This document shows positions 50,642 through 58,674 of a stretch of DNA of 64,000 nucleotides, one piece after another (the stretch's first letter is position 1; the number at the start of each line of letters is the position of its first letter). This DNA is from JBDGYW01 sp964580055. GTDB lineage: Bacteria > Gemmatimonadota > Gemmatimonadetes > Gemmatimonadales > GWC2-71-9. Location of the stretch: the NCBI GenBank assembly GCA_964580055.1, contig CAZOJI010000009.1, forward strand, positions 42,074-106,073. Reading direction: 5' to 3'. Both the position numbers and the translations under genes were made by a program. The notes beneath the pieces are model-generated. The model saw only the letters and a program-made list of their open reading frames with translations. It was not told the DNA's origin and did not search any database.

Positions 50642-51361
50642 TCAAGACGTGTGAGAGGTGTCGAGGGCGTTCCGTTCGCTTTCTGTGAGGTAGCGCCACA
50701 TTCCGCTGCGGAGTCTGCCGAGTCGAATCGGGCCGTGACTCGATCGTGCCAACCTCTCCACGGTCAGACCGAGCGCCTCGCACGTTTTGCGTACTATCCT
50801 ATTCCTGCCTTCGGTCAACACAAGAGTGATTTCACAAGCCGGACCGCTGCCGACCTGTCTCACGCGGGACGAAACTATCTGTACTGCGCGCCCCTCGATT
50901 GTCACCGGCTCGGCGAGTGACCGTTCTATATCGGAAACGCCAGCCCCGCTAACAGACACCAGGTAGCTGCGCTCCGTGCCGTATCTTGGATGGGTCAGCA
51001 TATTGACCGCTGCGCCGTCCGTGGTCAGCAACAGCAAGCCTGATGTGTCCATGTCGAGCCGTCCCACATAGGTCAGGCCCGGAATGGAGGGCACCAGGTC
51101 GAACACGGTTGGCCTGCCTTGTTTGTCGCTTCTGGATACGACGTACCCGACGGGCTTATGCAAAGCGATCCAGGTAGCGTCCGCCGGCCGGATACGGTGC
51201 CCCCCGACTTCGACCACGTCAGCCACGGGATCGACGCTCATTCCCAATGTGGCAATCGAGCCGTTCACCAGCACTTCACCGCGGCGAATGAGATCCTCAG
51301 CCCCTCGCCGGGAGGCGAGACCTGCTCTGGCCAGCAACCGCTGCAGTCTCATCGCGGACAT
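50642..51361 (-). CDS. rluB: 23S rRNA pseudouridine synthase RluB/RsuA family (239 aa)
   Basis: The S4 RNA-binding domain is at the N-terminus (RLQRLLARAGLASRRGAEDLIRRGEVLVNG), then the synthase domain with catalytic Asp in YVGRLDMDTSGLLLLTTDG and the downstream HPRYGTERSYLVSVSG and GRNRIVRKTCEALG. The conserved scpA-scpB-rluB order supports RluB (23S U2605-type site) rather than RsuA. It begins 2 bases after the scpB stop. An alternative start is the ATG at codon 4. Confidence 0.9.
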   Translation of the reverse strand: MSAMRLQRLLARAGLASRRGAEDLIRRGEVLVNGSIATLGMSVDPVADVVEVGGHRIRPADATWIALHKPVGYVVSRSDKQGRPTVFDLVPSIPGLTYVGRLDMDTSGLLLLTTDGAAVNMLTHPRYGTERSYLVSVSGAGVSDIERSLAEPVTIEGRAVQIVSSRVRQVGSGPACEITLVLTEGRNRIVRKTCEALGLTVERLARSSHGPIRLGRLRSGMWRYLTESERNALDTSHTS

Positions 51362-51363
51362 GT

Positions 51364-51915
51364 CTAAGCCATTCCGCTTGCTTCCTCTGGAGATCGCAAC
51401 GCTACGGAGAGCTCTTCGAGTCTGGGCAGTTGATCGAGATTCTTCAGCCCCAGAAGCTCGAGGAACCCCGCTGTTGTGCCATACAGGAGTGGTCTGCCCA
51501 TGCCCTCGCTGCGGCCGACTACCTCTATCAAGCCGCGGTCCTGCAGGGAGCGGAGCACGGTCTCGACGGAAACGCCGCGTATCTCTTCAACCTCAGCTCG
51601 CCCCACTGGTTGCCGGTAGGCGATGATGGCGAGTGTCTCGAGCGCCGGGTTGGAGAGTTTTCGGGGGCGTGTCACAATCTGCGCACGAGCGATCGCTTCA
51701 GCGAACTCCCTGCGCGTCAACAGTTGATATCCTTCAGCTACCTCGACCAGCTCGACGCCGTGCGCCGATGCGTCGTATTCTCGCCGAATAGACTCCAAGG
51801 CTTCGAGTATATCCGTCTTGCTCGCGTCGCGATCGAGTGTACGAAGCGTGTTCAATGACAGGGGGCTGTCAGCTGAAAACAGCGCTGCTTCAACCAGCTG
51901 CGACAGCCGATTCAT
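51364..51915 (-). CDS. scpB: segregation and condensation protein B (183 aa)
   Basis: Winged-helix partner of ScpA and SMC in chromosome condensation. LVEAALFSADSPLSLNTLR at the start, RPRKLSNPALETLAIIAYRQPVGRAEVEEIRGV and GLIEVVGRSEGMGRPLLYGTT are signature blocks. The true start is ATG 51915, overlapping the end of scpA by 26 bases; the frame continues upstream only within scpA. Length is normal. Confidence 0.94.
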   Translation of the reverse strand: MNRLSQLVEAALFSADSPLSLNTLRTLDRDASKTDILEALESIRREYDASAHGVELVEVAEGYQLLTRREFAEAIARAQIVTRPRKLSNPALETLAIIAYRQPVGRAEVEEIRGVSVETVLRSLQDRGLIEVVGRSEGMGRPLLYGTTAGFLELLGLKNLDQLPRLEELSVALRSPEEASGMA

Positions 51916-52624
51916 TGGAGATCCCCATCTTGCCGAATGGTTTCCGTTGTCGCAGGCGCAGCTTGCCTCTGCGCGCGAGTTCGAGGAGAGCAACCAGGGC
52001 CGACAGAACGTCAGTGACCGTGGTGTCCTCGTCAAACAGATCCGCGAAATGGATGCGCCCGTGACGTTCCAGCAGTGCCACGATGCGGTTCGTGGCACCT
52101 TCGACATCGAGAGGTCGTGGCACCACGCGGTGCAGAACTCGTGTCGGAATTGCCTCCAGCACGCGGTCCACGGCGTCCACTATCTCCGCAATATCCAACT
52201 CAATGGGTGCCGGATCCGGCTCGGGAGGTTCAGGTACGTACCCGCGGCCGAACTGAGCCGATCGGAGGTCTGCCCTTACCTCCAGCCAACGCGCAAGCTC
52301 GCGAATCTGCTCGTATTCCAACAACCTCCTCACCAACTGAGCCCGCGGATCCTCCCAGTTTTCCTCGTCGAAAGGCCGGGGCAGAAGCATCTGGATCTTT
52401 ATTCTCAGTAACCACGCCGCCATCTCCAGATAGTTCGCGGCTTCGTTGAGTCCCAGACTCTCTATGACCTCCAGAAACTGATCCGCTATCCTCGCTATCG
52501 GAATCTCGGCAATGTCGATCTCCTGCTCTCGGATGAGATGTAGGAGTAGATCCAGGGGACCGGAGAAAGCATCCAACTCAACCAGGAATGGGCGGTCTGC
52601 GTCTACGAATACGGATGTCGTCAT
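51890..52624 (-). CDS. scpA: segregation and condensation protein A (244 aa)
   Basis: Kleisin subunit that bridges SMC heads. The N-terminus FLVELDAFSGPLDLLLHLIREQEIDIAEIPIARI and the following NEAANYLEMAAWLLRIKIQMLLPR are typical. The C-terminal winged helix region (VALLERHGRIHFADLF, LVALLELARRGKLRLRQ) closes the chain. It lies 2 bases after the M50 protease gene and overlaps scpB by 26 bases. Confidence 0.94.
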   Translation of the reverse strand: MTTSVFVDADRPFLVELDAFSGPLDLLLHLIREQEIDIAEIPIARIADQFLEVIESLGLNEAANYLEMAAWLLRIKIQMLLPRPFDEENWEDPRAQLVRRLLEYEQIRELARWLEVRADLRSAQFGRGYVPEPPEPDPAPIELDIAEIVDAVDRVLEAIPTRVLHRVVPRPLDVEGATNRIVALLERHGRIHFADLFDEDTTVTDVLSALVALLELARRGKLRLRQRKPFGKMGISNESAVAAG

Positions 52625-52626
52625 TG

Positions 52627-53304
52627 TCAGAGCGGTGACGGCTGCAGCAGAAACGGCTGTACAATGTTGAATGCGAACCGAGTAAGGGCCAACGCCGGTA
52701 TCAACAGCAGAAAGAAATGCTCCCTAAACAGAATGATCATACCAAGCAGCACCAGAAACCCGTACCGCCCCAGTTCACGATACTTCTTGGCAATCTCGCT
52801 GGGCAGAAAATGATAGAGTATGTGGGAACCGTCCAACGGCGGTATGGGGATCACGTTGAAGAACGCAAGCAGCGCGTTCAGCCATACTCCGTAGAGCAAC
52901 ATACGCTGTAAGATCATGAAACCGTCGCGCCCGAAAGCGGCCGCGTTTCCTACGACGCCGACCCCTGCCGAGAGCGCGAGGAAGACGAACACCAGGGCGA
53001 GATTGGCGGCTACCCCCGCGCCGGACACTATTATGTCGCCGCGTTTGTATTCTCTGTAATTGGCCGGATTGACTGGAACGGGTTTTGCTCCGCCGAACAC
53101 GAACTGTCCATTCGAGCCGAACCACAACATTGCAGGCAACAACAGACTCATCCAAGGATCGATGTGCTTCACGGGATTGAAGGTCAGCCGCCCATGCTGA
53201 GCAGCGGTCGGATCGCCCTGTCGGAGCGCCGCGAACCCGTGGGCGTACTCGTGTGCCACAACTGACACGAGGAGCACCGGCAATGCCAAGAGAAATTCCT
53301 GCAC
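52627..53304 (-). CDS. M50-family site-2-protease-like metalloprotease (225 aa)
   Basis: Multi-pass membrane zinc protease of the short M50B type often found with scpAB. The zinc motif HEYAH is at residues 18-22 within the first helix, and the third ligand is in FFNVIPIPPLDGSHIL. No PDZ domain. The middle loop GGAKPVPVNPANYREYKRGDIIVSGAGVAANL is characteristic. It is the first gene after a clear promoter at 53342-53370 and so heads the operon through scpA, scpB and rluB. The substrate is unknown. Confidence 0.9.
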   Translation of the reverse strand: MQEFLLALPVLLVSVVAHEYAHGFAALRQGDPTAAQHGRLTFNPVKHIDPWMSLLLPAMLWFGSNGQFVFGGAKPVPVNPANYREYKRGDIIVSGAGVAANLALVFVFLALSAGVGVVGNAAAFGRDGFMILQRMLLYGVWLNALLAFFNVIPIPPLDGSHILYHFLPSEIAKKYRELGRYGFLVLLGMIILFREHFFLLLIPALALTRFAFNIVQPFLLQPSPL

Positions 53305-53341
53305 GACTTGTTGTTATCCTGACTGGTCGGAGTGCGGCCGA

Positions 53342-53370
53342 ATACTAACGGTGGCCCGGTCGGGTGTCAA
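53342..53370 (-). promoter_or_regulatory. sigma70-type promoter for the M50-scpA-scpB-rluB operon
   Basis: On the minus strand TTGACA (53370-53365), 17 bases, TAGTAT (53347-53342), the same elements as the pyrG promoter. Predicted start near 53335, giving a leader of about 30 bases. Confidence 0.75.
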
Positions 53371-53382
53371 AGCCCTATTGCC

Positions 53383-53411
53383 TTGACTCTGCAGAACTTG
53401 CGAGATACAAT
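53383..53411 (+). promoter_or_regulatory. sigma70-type promoter of rpsT
   Basis: TTGACT (53383-53388), 17 bases, TACAAT (53406-53411). Five of six matches in each hexamer with ideal spacing, so it is the strongest promoter seen in the window, as expected for a ribosomal protein gene. It lies back to back with the M50 promoter, the two -35 boxes being 12 bases apart. Confidence 0.8.
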
Positions 53412-53458
53412 TCGTGCTCTATTTGAACTTCAATCGGCGTCTTCTCGTAGGAGTATGA

Positions 53459-53710
53459 GTGCCACACAGTAGTTCTGCGAAGAAACGAATGCGGCAAGCG
53501 CTCCGCCGCAGAGAGCGCAATCGGATAGCACGCAAGGCTCTGCGCACAGCCATCAAGAAGGTACGCACGGCATCCGCGGATTCAGGCGAGTCGGCGTATC
53601 GTTCCGCGGCACAGCTTCTCGACCGCGCCGCTCGCAAGGGCCTGATACACAAGAACGCCGCAGCCAGAGGCAAGCGGCGTCTTGGAAAGCTGGTCGCTTC
53701 AAAGAACTGA
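53459..53710 (+). CDS. rpsT: 30S ribosomal protein S20 (83 aa)
   Basis: Basic helical ribosomal protein. SSAKKRMRQALRRRERNRIARKALRTAIKKVR and the C-terminal GLIHKNAAARGKRRLGKLV are typical of S20. The start is GTG at 53459 with GGAG seven bases upstream; a GTG or TTG start is a known feature of rpsT in other bacteria. Monocistronic, with its own promoter, inserted as a plus-strand gene between two minus-strand operons. Confidence 0.97.
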   Translation: MPHSSSAKKRMRQALRRRERNRIARKALRTAIKKVRTASADSGESAYRSAAQLLDRAARKGLIHKNAAARGKRRLGKLVASKN

Positions 53711-53718
53711 ATAGCCCT

Positions 53719-54633
53719 TCAAAGCGCTGCGAGTTCAGCTCCGCAGCGCTCGCAGTACCACTCCGTCGGCAGATTCATCGCCCCACATTCCGCACACTTC
53801 AGCGTCTTTGCAGCGCCTTTCTTGGGTTGTTCCGCGTTCTTGGAGAACGAGGTTACCCCTTCTGCTCCCAGTTCTGAACCGACCAGAGAACCCTGGGAAG
53901 GCGGAGTGTGTTTGAGTAGCTCAGCGGCGTCGGGCGGCATGGGCACCGCGGTGCCCTCATCCTCAGCTTTCGGTTGTGTATCCGCCTCGATATCGACATC
54001 CAGGAATTCCAAATCTCCGCCAGGTGGTGTTTGGCTCGGGCTGTCGCCAGTCGCTTCCGTTGTCGGAGTGACGGCTGCTACCGGTTGTGAGTCCCGGATC
54101 GGCGGCGGCAAGTCTGCGGGCTTTGGTGGCTCCGTGCTCTCCGGTTCAACTGTGAGTTCGGGCTCGGCCTCTGCAGTGGTTTTTTCGACGTCTTCCTCAG
54201 ATGTTGAGTCTATGGAGGAAAGGGCATTCTCGAGTTCCGCTATTTCGGCGTCTACGCCGATCAGCTCCTCCCGTATCTTCGTCAGCGAGCCGTCGATCTC
54301 GTCCCTGATTCCTTCCCACTTGGCGTCGTCGTACTCGCCCACAGTGTGCCTCAATTCAGCTTCGGCTCGCTTTTCCTCAGATTCGGACTGTTGATTCAGC
54401 AATTCGTCTCTCACCGAACGGTGCCGGTCCAAGGCATCGGTTATCTCGTCACGATGCCCGTTGAGCTCCTGCTGCACCTCGGAAAGCCGTTTCTGATAGT
54501 CGTTCTGGACGCGTTCGCGGACATTTGCCGGCGTCTTGTCTCCCGACGCAGACAGTCGTTCGAGCCATTTCTCAATTTGGGCCCTTTCCTGCAAGAGGCG
54601 CTCAAAATCCGACATAGTTGCTTTCTCCCCCAT
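53719..54633 (-). CDS. hypothetical coiled-coil protein with C-terminal zinc ribbon (304 aa)
   Basis: No named family. Residues 1-145 are strongly heptad-like and charged (ERLLQERAQIEKWLERL, QNDYQKRLSEVQQELNGHRDEI, GSLTKIREELIGVDAEIAELENAL), predicting a long coiled coil. About 150-265 is an acidic Pro/Thr/Glu-rich linker. The last 25 residues are a zinc ribbon, CAECGAMNLPTEWYCERCG. The start ATG at 54633 directly follows the aldolase stop and has GGAGG in the end of that gene. Last gene of the pyr operon, convergent with rpsT 8 bases away. A scaffold or adaptor role is possible but not shown. Confidence 0.75.
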   Translation of the reverse strand: MGEKATMSDFERLLQERAQIEKWLERLSASGDKTPANVRERVQNDYQKRLSEVQQELNGHRDEITDALDRHRSVRDELLNQQSESEEKRAEAELRHTVGEYDDAKWEGIRDEIDGSLTKIREELIGVDAEIAELENALSSIDSTSEEDVEKTTAEAEPELTVEPESTEPPKPADLPPPIRDSQPVAAVTPTTEATGDSPSQTPPGGDLEFLDVDIEADTQPKAEDEGTAVPMPPDAAELLKHTPPSQGSLVGSELGAEGVTSFSKNAEQPKKGAAKTLKCAECGAMNLPTEWYCERCGAELAAL

Positions 54634-55311
54634 TCACACCTCCGTTTTACCCTCTGGGCAACCAGGGTAGACTCCGGAAATGTCGCGGCTGCGGCGCAAC
54701 TCTTCAAGGTGCTCGACCTGAGCGCGATCGAGGGTATTCACCTTGCCCAACAGCCGCGCTGTCAGGATGATTTTCGCCGCGTGTTCGAGACTCTCCATTC
54801 GAATTCGCGCCTCTTCCAAGGTAGATCCCAGCGTTACCGCGCCGTGATTTGCAAGGATCAAGGCATCGTAACCGGCCACGTAAGGCTCGACCACATTGCC
54901 AAGGTCTGGAGTGCCGGGAGTTGCGTACGGAACGAGCGGCACGTGTCCCACCTGATAGATCAACTCCGGCAGAACGCAGTCTTCGAATGCGAGTCCCGCA
55001 ACGCCGAATCCAGTAGCGACCGGAGGATGCGCATGTACCACAGCACCGACATCCGGTCTTGCTCGTAGGATTCGCAAATGCATGTCCAACTCACTGGAAG
55101 GAGTGCGATAACCACGCACGCATGTCCCGGACAGGTCGACCTCAACGATGTCCTCGGCGGTGAGTCCGCACTTCAAAGTGCCGCTTGGCGTGACGAGAGC
55201 CCGATCTATCCCCGACCTCACCGCGACATTGCCGTCAGCCCCCGCAATCAGCCCCGCATCGTGAAGAGCTCGGCAACACTCCGCTATTTGTCTACTCGTT
55301 TCGCGTCGCAT
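54634..55311 (-). CDS. class II aldolase/adducin family protein (225 aa)
   Basis: Zinc-dependent aldolase fold like L-fuculose-1-phosphate aldolase and ribulose-phosphate 4-epimerase. Putative zinc ligands are His93 and His95 (VVHAHPP) and His156 (LANHGAVT), with catalytic Glu74 in PSSELDMHL, one residue off the E. coli FucA positions. The substrate-phosphate residues GNVAVR and TPSG are also there. The start ATG shares one base with the pyrC stop. Why an aldolase follows pyrC is unclear; it may act on a pentose or deoxyribose phosphate in nucleotide turnover, but the substrate cannot be read from sequence. Confidence 0.88.
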   Translation of the reverse strand: MRRETSRQIAECCRALHDAGLIAGADGNVAVRSGIDRALVTPSGTLKCGLTAEDIVEVDLSGTCVRGYRTPSSELDMHLRILRARPDVGAVVHAHPPVATGFGVAGLAFEDCVLPELIYQVGHVPLVPYATPGTPDLGNVVEPYVAGYDALILANHGAVTLGSTLEEARIRMESLEHAAKIILTARLLGKVNTLDRAQVEHLEELRRSRDISGVYPGCPEGKTEV

Positions 55312-56600
55312 CAGCTCTCGGTCGACGAGTGAACGGTTTTGCCTCCGACCAGCGTCCGCTCGATCTTCCCCACCAATTCCCAACCGGCGAACGGCGTATT
55401 GCGACTCTTCGAGAAAAACTTCAGCGGGTCCACCTTCCAGCGCTGCTTTGTGTCGAATACTACCACATCTGCCGCCGCACCTACCGATAATGTCCCTGCC
55501 GGCAGGTGAAATACCCTGGCCGGTGTCGTGCTCATTCGCGCTATCAATTCCGGCAACGTTAACTCGGATTTGCCGACCAGTTCAGTGAGGCAGATTCCCA
55601 TTGCTGTCTCGAGGCCAATAACGCCCATGGCAGCGTCATCGAAGTCGCGCTCTTTCAACTCATAATGGTGCGGGGCGTGGTCGGTAACGATCATGTCTAT
55701 CGTGCCGTCTCTCAAACCTTCTCGAACCGCATCCACATCCGTGTCTTCGCGCAACGGAGGATTCATCTTGGCGTTTGTATCGTAGCCCTCGCACGCCCTG
55801 TCCGTGAGCGTCAGGTGGTGTGGCGTAACCTCCGCCGTGACATTCACACCGCGTTCTTTCGCGCGCCTGATGAGATCCACCGTACCGCGACAAGACACGT
55901 GGCATATGTGTGCGTGTCCACCAGTCAATTCGGAAAGGAAGACGTCGCGTGCAACGAGTATTTGTTCAGCGGCCGCTGGAATCCCTTTCAAGCCGAGACG
56001 ACTCGATACCAGGCCCTCGTGCATCACGCCACCGGACACGAGTTCCGGATCCTCGCAATGATCTGCTATCGGTACGCCGAAAGTGAGAGCGTACTCCAGG
56101 GCGGTGCGCATACGGTGGCTGGACACCACGGGATGACCGTCATCGCTGAACGCCACAGCGCCCGCTTGGACCAATTCACCAAACTCCGCCAGGTGTTCGC
56201 CTTTTTGCCCCAGCGTAATTGCACCATACGGGTAAACGCGTGCCGCCCCCGCAGCCTCCCCTTGCTTGACGATAAAACCGACGGTAGCCTGGTTGTCGGT
56301 CACGGGATCCGTGTTCGGCATCGCGCATACGGAAGTGAAACCTCCGGCCGCGGCCGCACGGGCGCCGGTTTCGACGGTCTCAGAGTCCTCGAGCCCAGGC
56401 TCTCTGAAGTGAACGTGGACGTCCACCAAACCAGGCGCGACCACCTTCCCCGACACGTCCGATATTTCTGCGCCGTCCGGAGCACCAAGCCCTCGACCGA
56501 GCGCTTCGATCTTGCCGTCGACCAGAAGCAAATCCGCTACACTGTCGTGGTCCTGAGACGGGTCAATCACCCTGCCCCCCTGAAGCAACAGCGGTTTCAT
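55311..56600 (-). CDS. pyrC: dihydroorotase PyrC (429 aa)
   Basis: Third step of pyrimidine synthesis: cyclises carbamoyl aspartate to dihydroorotate. Amidohydrolase fold: metal His62 and His64 in DVHVHFREPGLEDSE, later GGHAHICHVSC, and the catalytic Asp in VTDHAPHHYELKERDF. About 430 residues, the long class I type typical outside enterobacteria. ATGA overlap with pyrB. The C-terminus (KIERTLVGGKTVHSSTES) is the usual composite-domain ending. Confidence 0.96.
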   Translation of the reverse strand: MKPLLLQGGRVIDPSQDHDSVADLLLVDGKIEALGRGLGAPDGAEISDVSGKVVAPGLVDVHVHFREPGLEDSETVETGARAAAAGGFTSVCAMPNTDPVTDNQATVGFIVKQGEAAGAARVYPYGAITLGQKGEHLAEFGELVQAGAVAFSDDGHPVVSSHRMRTALEYALTFGVPIADHCEDPELVSGGVMHEGLVSSRLGLKGIPAAAEQILVARDVFLSELTGGHAHICHVSCRGTVDLIRRAKERGVNVTAEVTPHHLTLTDRACEGYDTNAKMNPPLREDTDVDAVREGLRDGTIDMIVTDHAPHHYELKERDFDDAAMGVIGLETAMGICLTELVGKSELTLPELIARMSTTPARVFHLPAGTLSVGAAADVVVFDTKQRWKVDPLKFFSKSRNTPFAGWELVGKIERTLVGGKTVHSSTES

Positions 56601-57571
56601 TCGGCATCCTCCCTACCACGGCCTTTCGCGGCTTCGGCCAACTCGGGTTTTCCTCCGGCGAGCAAGTAGAGGATCGCCATTCGCACGGCGACTCCGTTCG
56701 TCACTTGTTGCAAGATTACGCTGTGCGGACCGTCGGCTACCTTCGAATCGATTTCGACGCCGCGGTTCATCGGTCCGGGGTGTAGTATGACGATGTCCTT
56801 GGGAGCTCTTTCCAAACGCCCCACGGTCACTCCGAAGACACGGTAATACTCGCGAAGCGAGGGAATATATCCGGCCTGCATCCTCTCCAGTTGAAGCCTG
56901 AGGATGTTGAGAACGTCCGCCCACTCAATGGCCTCCTCTATCCGCCGGAACACGGATACTCCAAGCCCTTGGAGGCCGACGGGCAACAACGAAGCCGGCC
57001 CGCACACAGCTACCTCGGCGCCGAGCTTCAACAGTCCCCAGATGTTGCTGCGGGCCACCCTGCTGTGCAGGATGTCGCCGCAGATACAAACCTTGAGCCC
57101 TTCTATACGACCCAGCTTGTCGCGGATGGTCAGCATATCGAGAAAGGCTTGAGTGGGATGTTCGTGCTTTCCATCGCCTGCGTTTATGACGTTGGAAGGT
57201 ATCCTCTCAGCAAGGAAGGCAGGTGCGCCCGAAGACGGATGCCGGATCACGACCATGTCGATCCGCATGGCTTCGAGGTTTCTCGCGGTGTCGACGAGAC
57301 TCTCGCCCTTCTGCACTGACGACCCCTGAGCGGCCACGTTCACCGTGTCGGCCGAAAGCCGTTTCTCCGCGAACTCGAAGGAGATCCTCGTCCTCGTAGA
57401 CGCCTCGAAGAACAGGTTGACTATGGTCTTGCCGCGGAGCGCGGGGACCTTCTTGATCGCTCGCTCACTCACCTCCTTGAACGGTTCCGCCGTATCCAAA
57501 ACCAGACGTAGCTGGTCGGGCGTGAGCTGCTCCAGTCCCAAAAGGTCCTTGCCGAGAGCCACCTGGGTCAC
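56597..57571 (-). CDS. pyrB: aspartate carbamoyltransferase catalytic subunit (324 aa)
   Basis: Second step of pyrimidine synthesis: carbamoyl phosphate plus aspartate. The carbamoyl-phosphate loop FFEASTRTRISFEFAEKRL, NAGDGKHEHPTQAFLDMLTI and LHPGPMNRGVEID are all conserved. Start is GTG at 57571, overlapping pyrR as GTGA. No pyrI is present, consistent with the Bacillus-type system in which PyrR regulates. Next gene is pyrC with ATGA overlap. Confidence 0.97.
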   Translation of the reverse strand: MTQVALGKDLLGLEQLTPDQLRLVLDTAEPFKEVSERAIKKVPALRGKTIVNLFFEASTRTRISFEFAEKRLSADTVNVAAQGSSVQKGESLVDTARNLEAMRIDMVVIRHPSSGAPAFLAERIPSNVINAGDGKHEHPTQAFLDMLTIRDKLGRIEGLKVCICGDILHSRVARSNIWGLLKLGAEVAVCGPASLLPVGLQGLGVSVFRRIEEAIEWADVLNILRLQLERMQAGYIPSLREYYRVFGVTVGRLERAPKDIVILHPGPMNRGVEIDSKVADGPHSVILQQVTNGVAVRMAILYLLAGGKPELAEAAKGRGREDAE

Positions 57572-58119
57572 TCTTCCGCCTCCTTGACGAGTTCAACTGC
57601 GTCCAACCCATCGAGTTCCTCGACGAGGACGTCCACCCGCATGCCTGGTGGAGTTCTTTCCACCTCCCCCACAATGTCCGCCTGGATCGGTAGTTCTCGT
57701 TCGCCCCTGTCGACCAGTACGGCCAAACCGATTCGCGCAGGACGACCGAAGTCTGCAAGTTGGTCGAGTGCCGCTCGCACCGTTCGGCCGGTATACAGGA
57801 CATCGTCGACGATCACCACACACTTACCTTCGAGATCGAACGGGATTTTTGTCTCGCCTACTATCGGGCGGGGTCCGACCGTCTGGAGGTCATCGCGATA
57901 GAGGGTGATGTCCATGGCTCCACAGGGTACTTCGACACCTTCTTGCTGAGCGATCAGTTTTGCCAACCGTTCCGCCAGTTCCGCACCGCGACGCTGGATG
58001 CCCACGAGCACCAGCTTGTCCGTTCCTCCTGCCAGCTCTACCACCTGCGTTGACATGCGCATGAGTACCCGCGCGATGGCTTTAGCATCGAGGAGGGATT
58101 GTCGATTTGATTTTGTCAT
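57568..58119 (-). CDS. pyrR: PyrR bifunctional regulator/uracil phosphoribosyltransferase (183 aa)
   Basis: PRTase-fold protein. The PRPP motif VVIVDDVLYTGRTVRAALDQL is near residue 93, with DAKAIARVLMRMSTQVVE at the N-terminus and VGIQRRGAELAERL after it. In Gram-positives PyrR binds UMP and pyr mRNA to attenuate the operon. Here the leader just upstream is cut by the 100-N gap, and the visible part lacks a PyrR-loop consensus, so RNA-binding is not shown. Start ATG at 58119 is the family-like start; frame through the N gap is artefactual. Confidence 0.95.
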   Translation of the reverse strand: MTKSNRQSLLDAKAIARVLMRMSTQVVELAGGTDKLVLVGIQRRGAELAERLAKLIAQQEGVEVPCGAMDITLYRDDLQTVGPRPIVGETKIPFDLEGKCVVIVDDVLYTGRTVRAALDQLADFGRPARIGLAVLVDRGERELPIQADIVGEVERTPPGMRVDVLVEELDGLDAVELVKEAEE

Positions 58120-58145
58120 AGGCTTGTGCGGCAAGATAAGGGGCG

Positions 58146-58169
58146 GGGCGGTAGGGCGGTAGGGCGGTA
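58146..58169. repeat. three tandem 8-bp repeats in the pyrR leader
   Basis: GGGCGGTA is repeated three times exactly on the plus strand (TACCGCCC on the pyrR sense strand), 27-50 bases upstream of the pyrR start. No known PyrR site has this form. Such short tandem repeats can change copy number by slippage. Confidence 0.7.
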
Positions 58170-58220
58170 GGACACAATCTTTGCGGCAGATGTATTGTGG
58201 TGCTGCAAATGATGATGTGG

Positions 58221-58236
58221 GACCCGTCGACGGGTC
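58221..58236. repeat. perfect 16-bp palindrome upstream of pyrR
   Basis: GACCCGTCGACGGGTC is a perfect inverted repeat. Flanking TGTGG (58216-58220) and CCACA (58239-58243) can extend the stem with a two-base bulge. No T-run follows on either strand, so it is not an ordinary terminator; an operator or leader hairpin is possible. The N gap begins 21 bases away. Confidence 0.65.
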
Positions 58237-58257
58237 TACCACAGATCCGCCGGCTAT

Positions 58258-58357
58258 NNNNNNNNNNNNNNNNNNNNNNNNNNNNNNNNNNNNNNNNNNN
58301 NNNNNNNNNNNNNNNNNNNNNNNNNNNNNNNNNNNNNNNNNNNNNNNNNNNNNNNNN
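58258..58357. other. assembly gap of 100 N
   Basis: Exactly one hundred N, the conventional size for a scaffold gap of unknown length. It separates the pyr operon leader from tRNA-Ser, so the pyr promoter and anything inserted beside the tRNA may be hidden here. Confidence 0.99.
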
Positions 58358-58359
58358 AA

Positions 58360-58446
58360 GGAGAGGTGTCCGAGTGGTTGAAGGAGCCGGTCTCGAAAAC
58401 CGGTGAGCCCGTAAGGGTTCCGTGGGTTCGAATCCCACCCTCTCCG
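58360..58446 (+). tRNA. tRNA-Ser (anticodon CGA)
   Basis: 87-base cloverleaf. Acceptor arms GGAGAGG (58360-58366) and CCTCTCC (58439-58445) pair perfectly, with discriminator G at 58446. The anticodon stem CCGGT/ACCGG encloses loop CTCGAAA, anticodon CGA reading UCG. A long variable arm (GAGCCCGTAAGGGTTC) is as expected for serine. T-loop GTTCGAATC is standard. No CCA is encoded. It starts 2 bases after the N gap. Confidence 0.96.
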
Positions 58447-58674
58447 TATCGTTTCTCCAATCACCGCAGTCCCGGCCGGTCCGTAACACTCGTAGAAACC
58501 GCTGCCGGGCGCTGGATGACCGGAGTACGGTTCTCCAGCACCATCGCTCAGGGCAGTATTGCGTCACCTCGCACCGCCGCCAGGCACCGATGAAGGTCTC
58601 GCGGTATGCGGCCGTGTTCAGAGCACGTGGTCGATGGAGGGCGGTACGCTGGCTGCCTGGTTAGATTTCCGCCC
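58447..58674. other. intergenic region after tRNA-Ser
   Basis: 228 bases with no gene I can support, no direct repeat of the tRNA 3' end (so no attachment site seen) and no clear promoter or terminator. Confidence 0.5.

Noticed and set aside
53723..53750. 9-bp hairpin (AGCGCTGCG/CGCAGCGCT) as a bidirectional terminator for rpsT and the coiled-coil gene
   Set aside because: It lies inside the coding end of the minus-strand gene and has no proper T-run on either side.
55665..56669. 334-codon plus-strand frame inside pyrC
   Set aside because: Antisense shadow of a well-conserved dihydroorotase.
58447..58674. Phage attachment site beside tRNA-Ser
   Set aside because: No repeat of the tRNA 3' end in the window and no integrase nearby.
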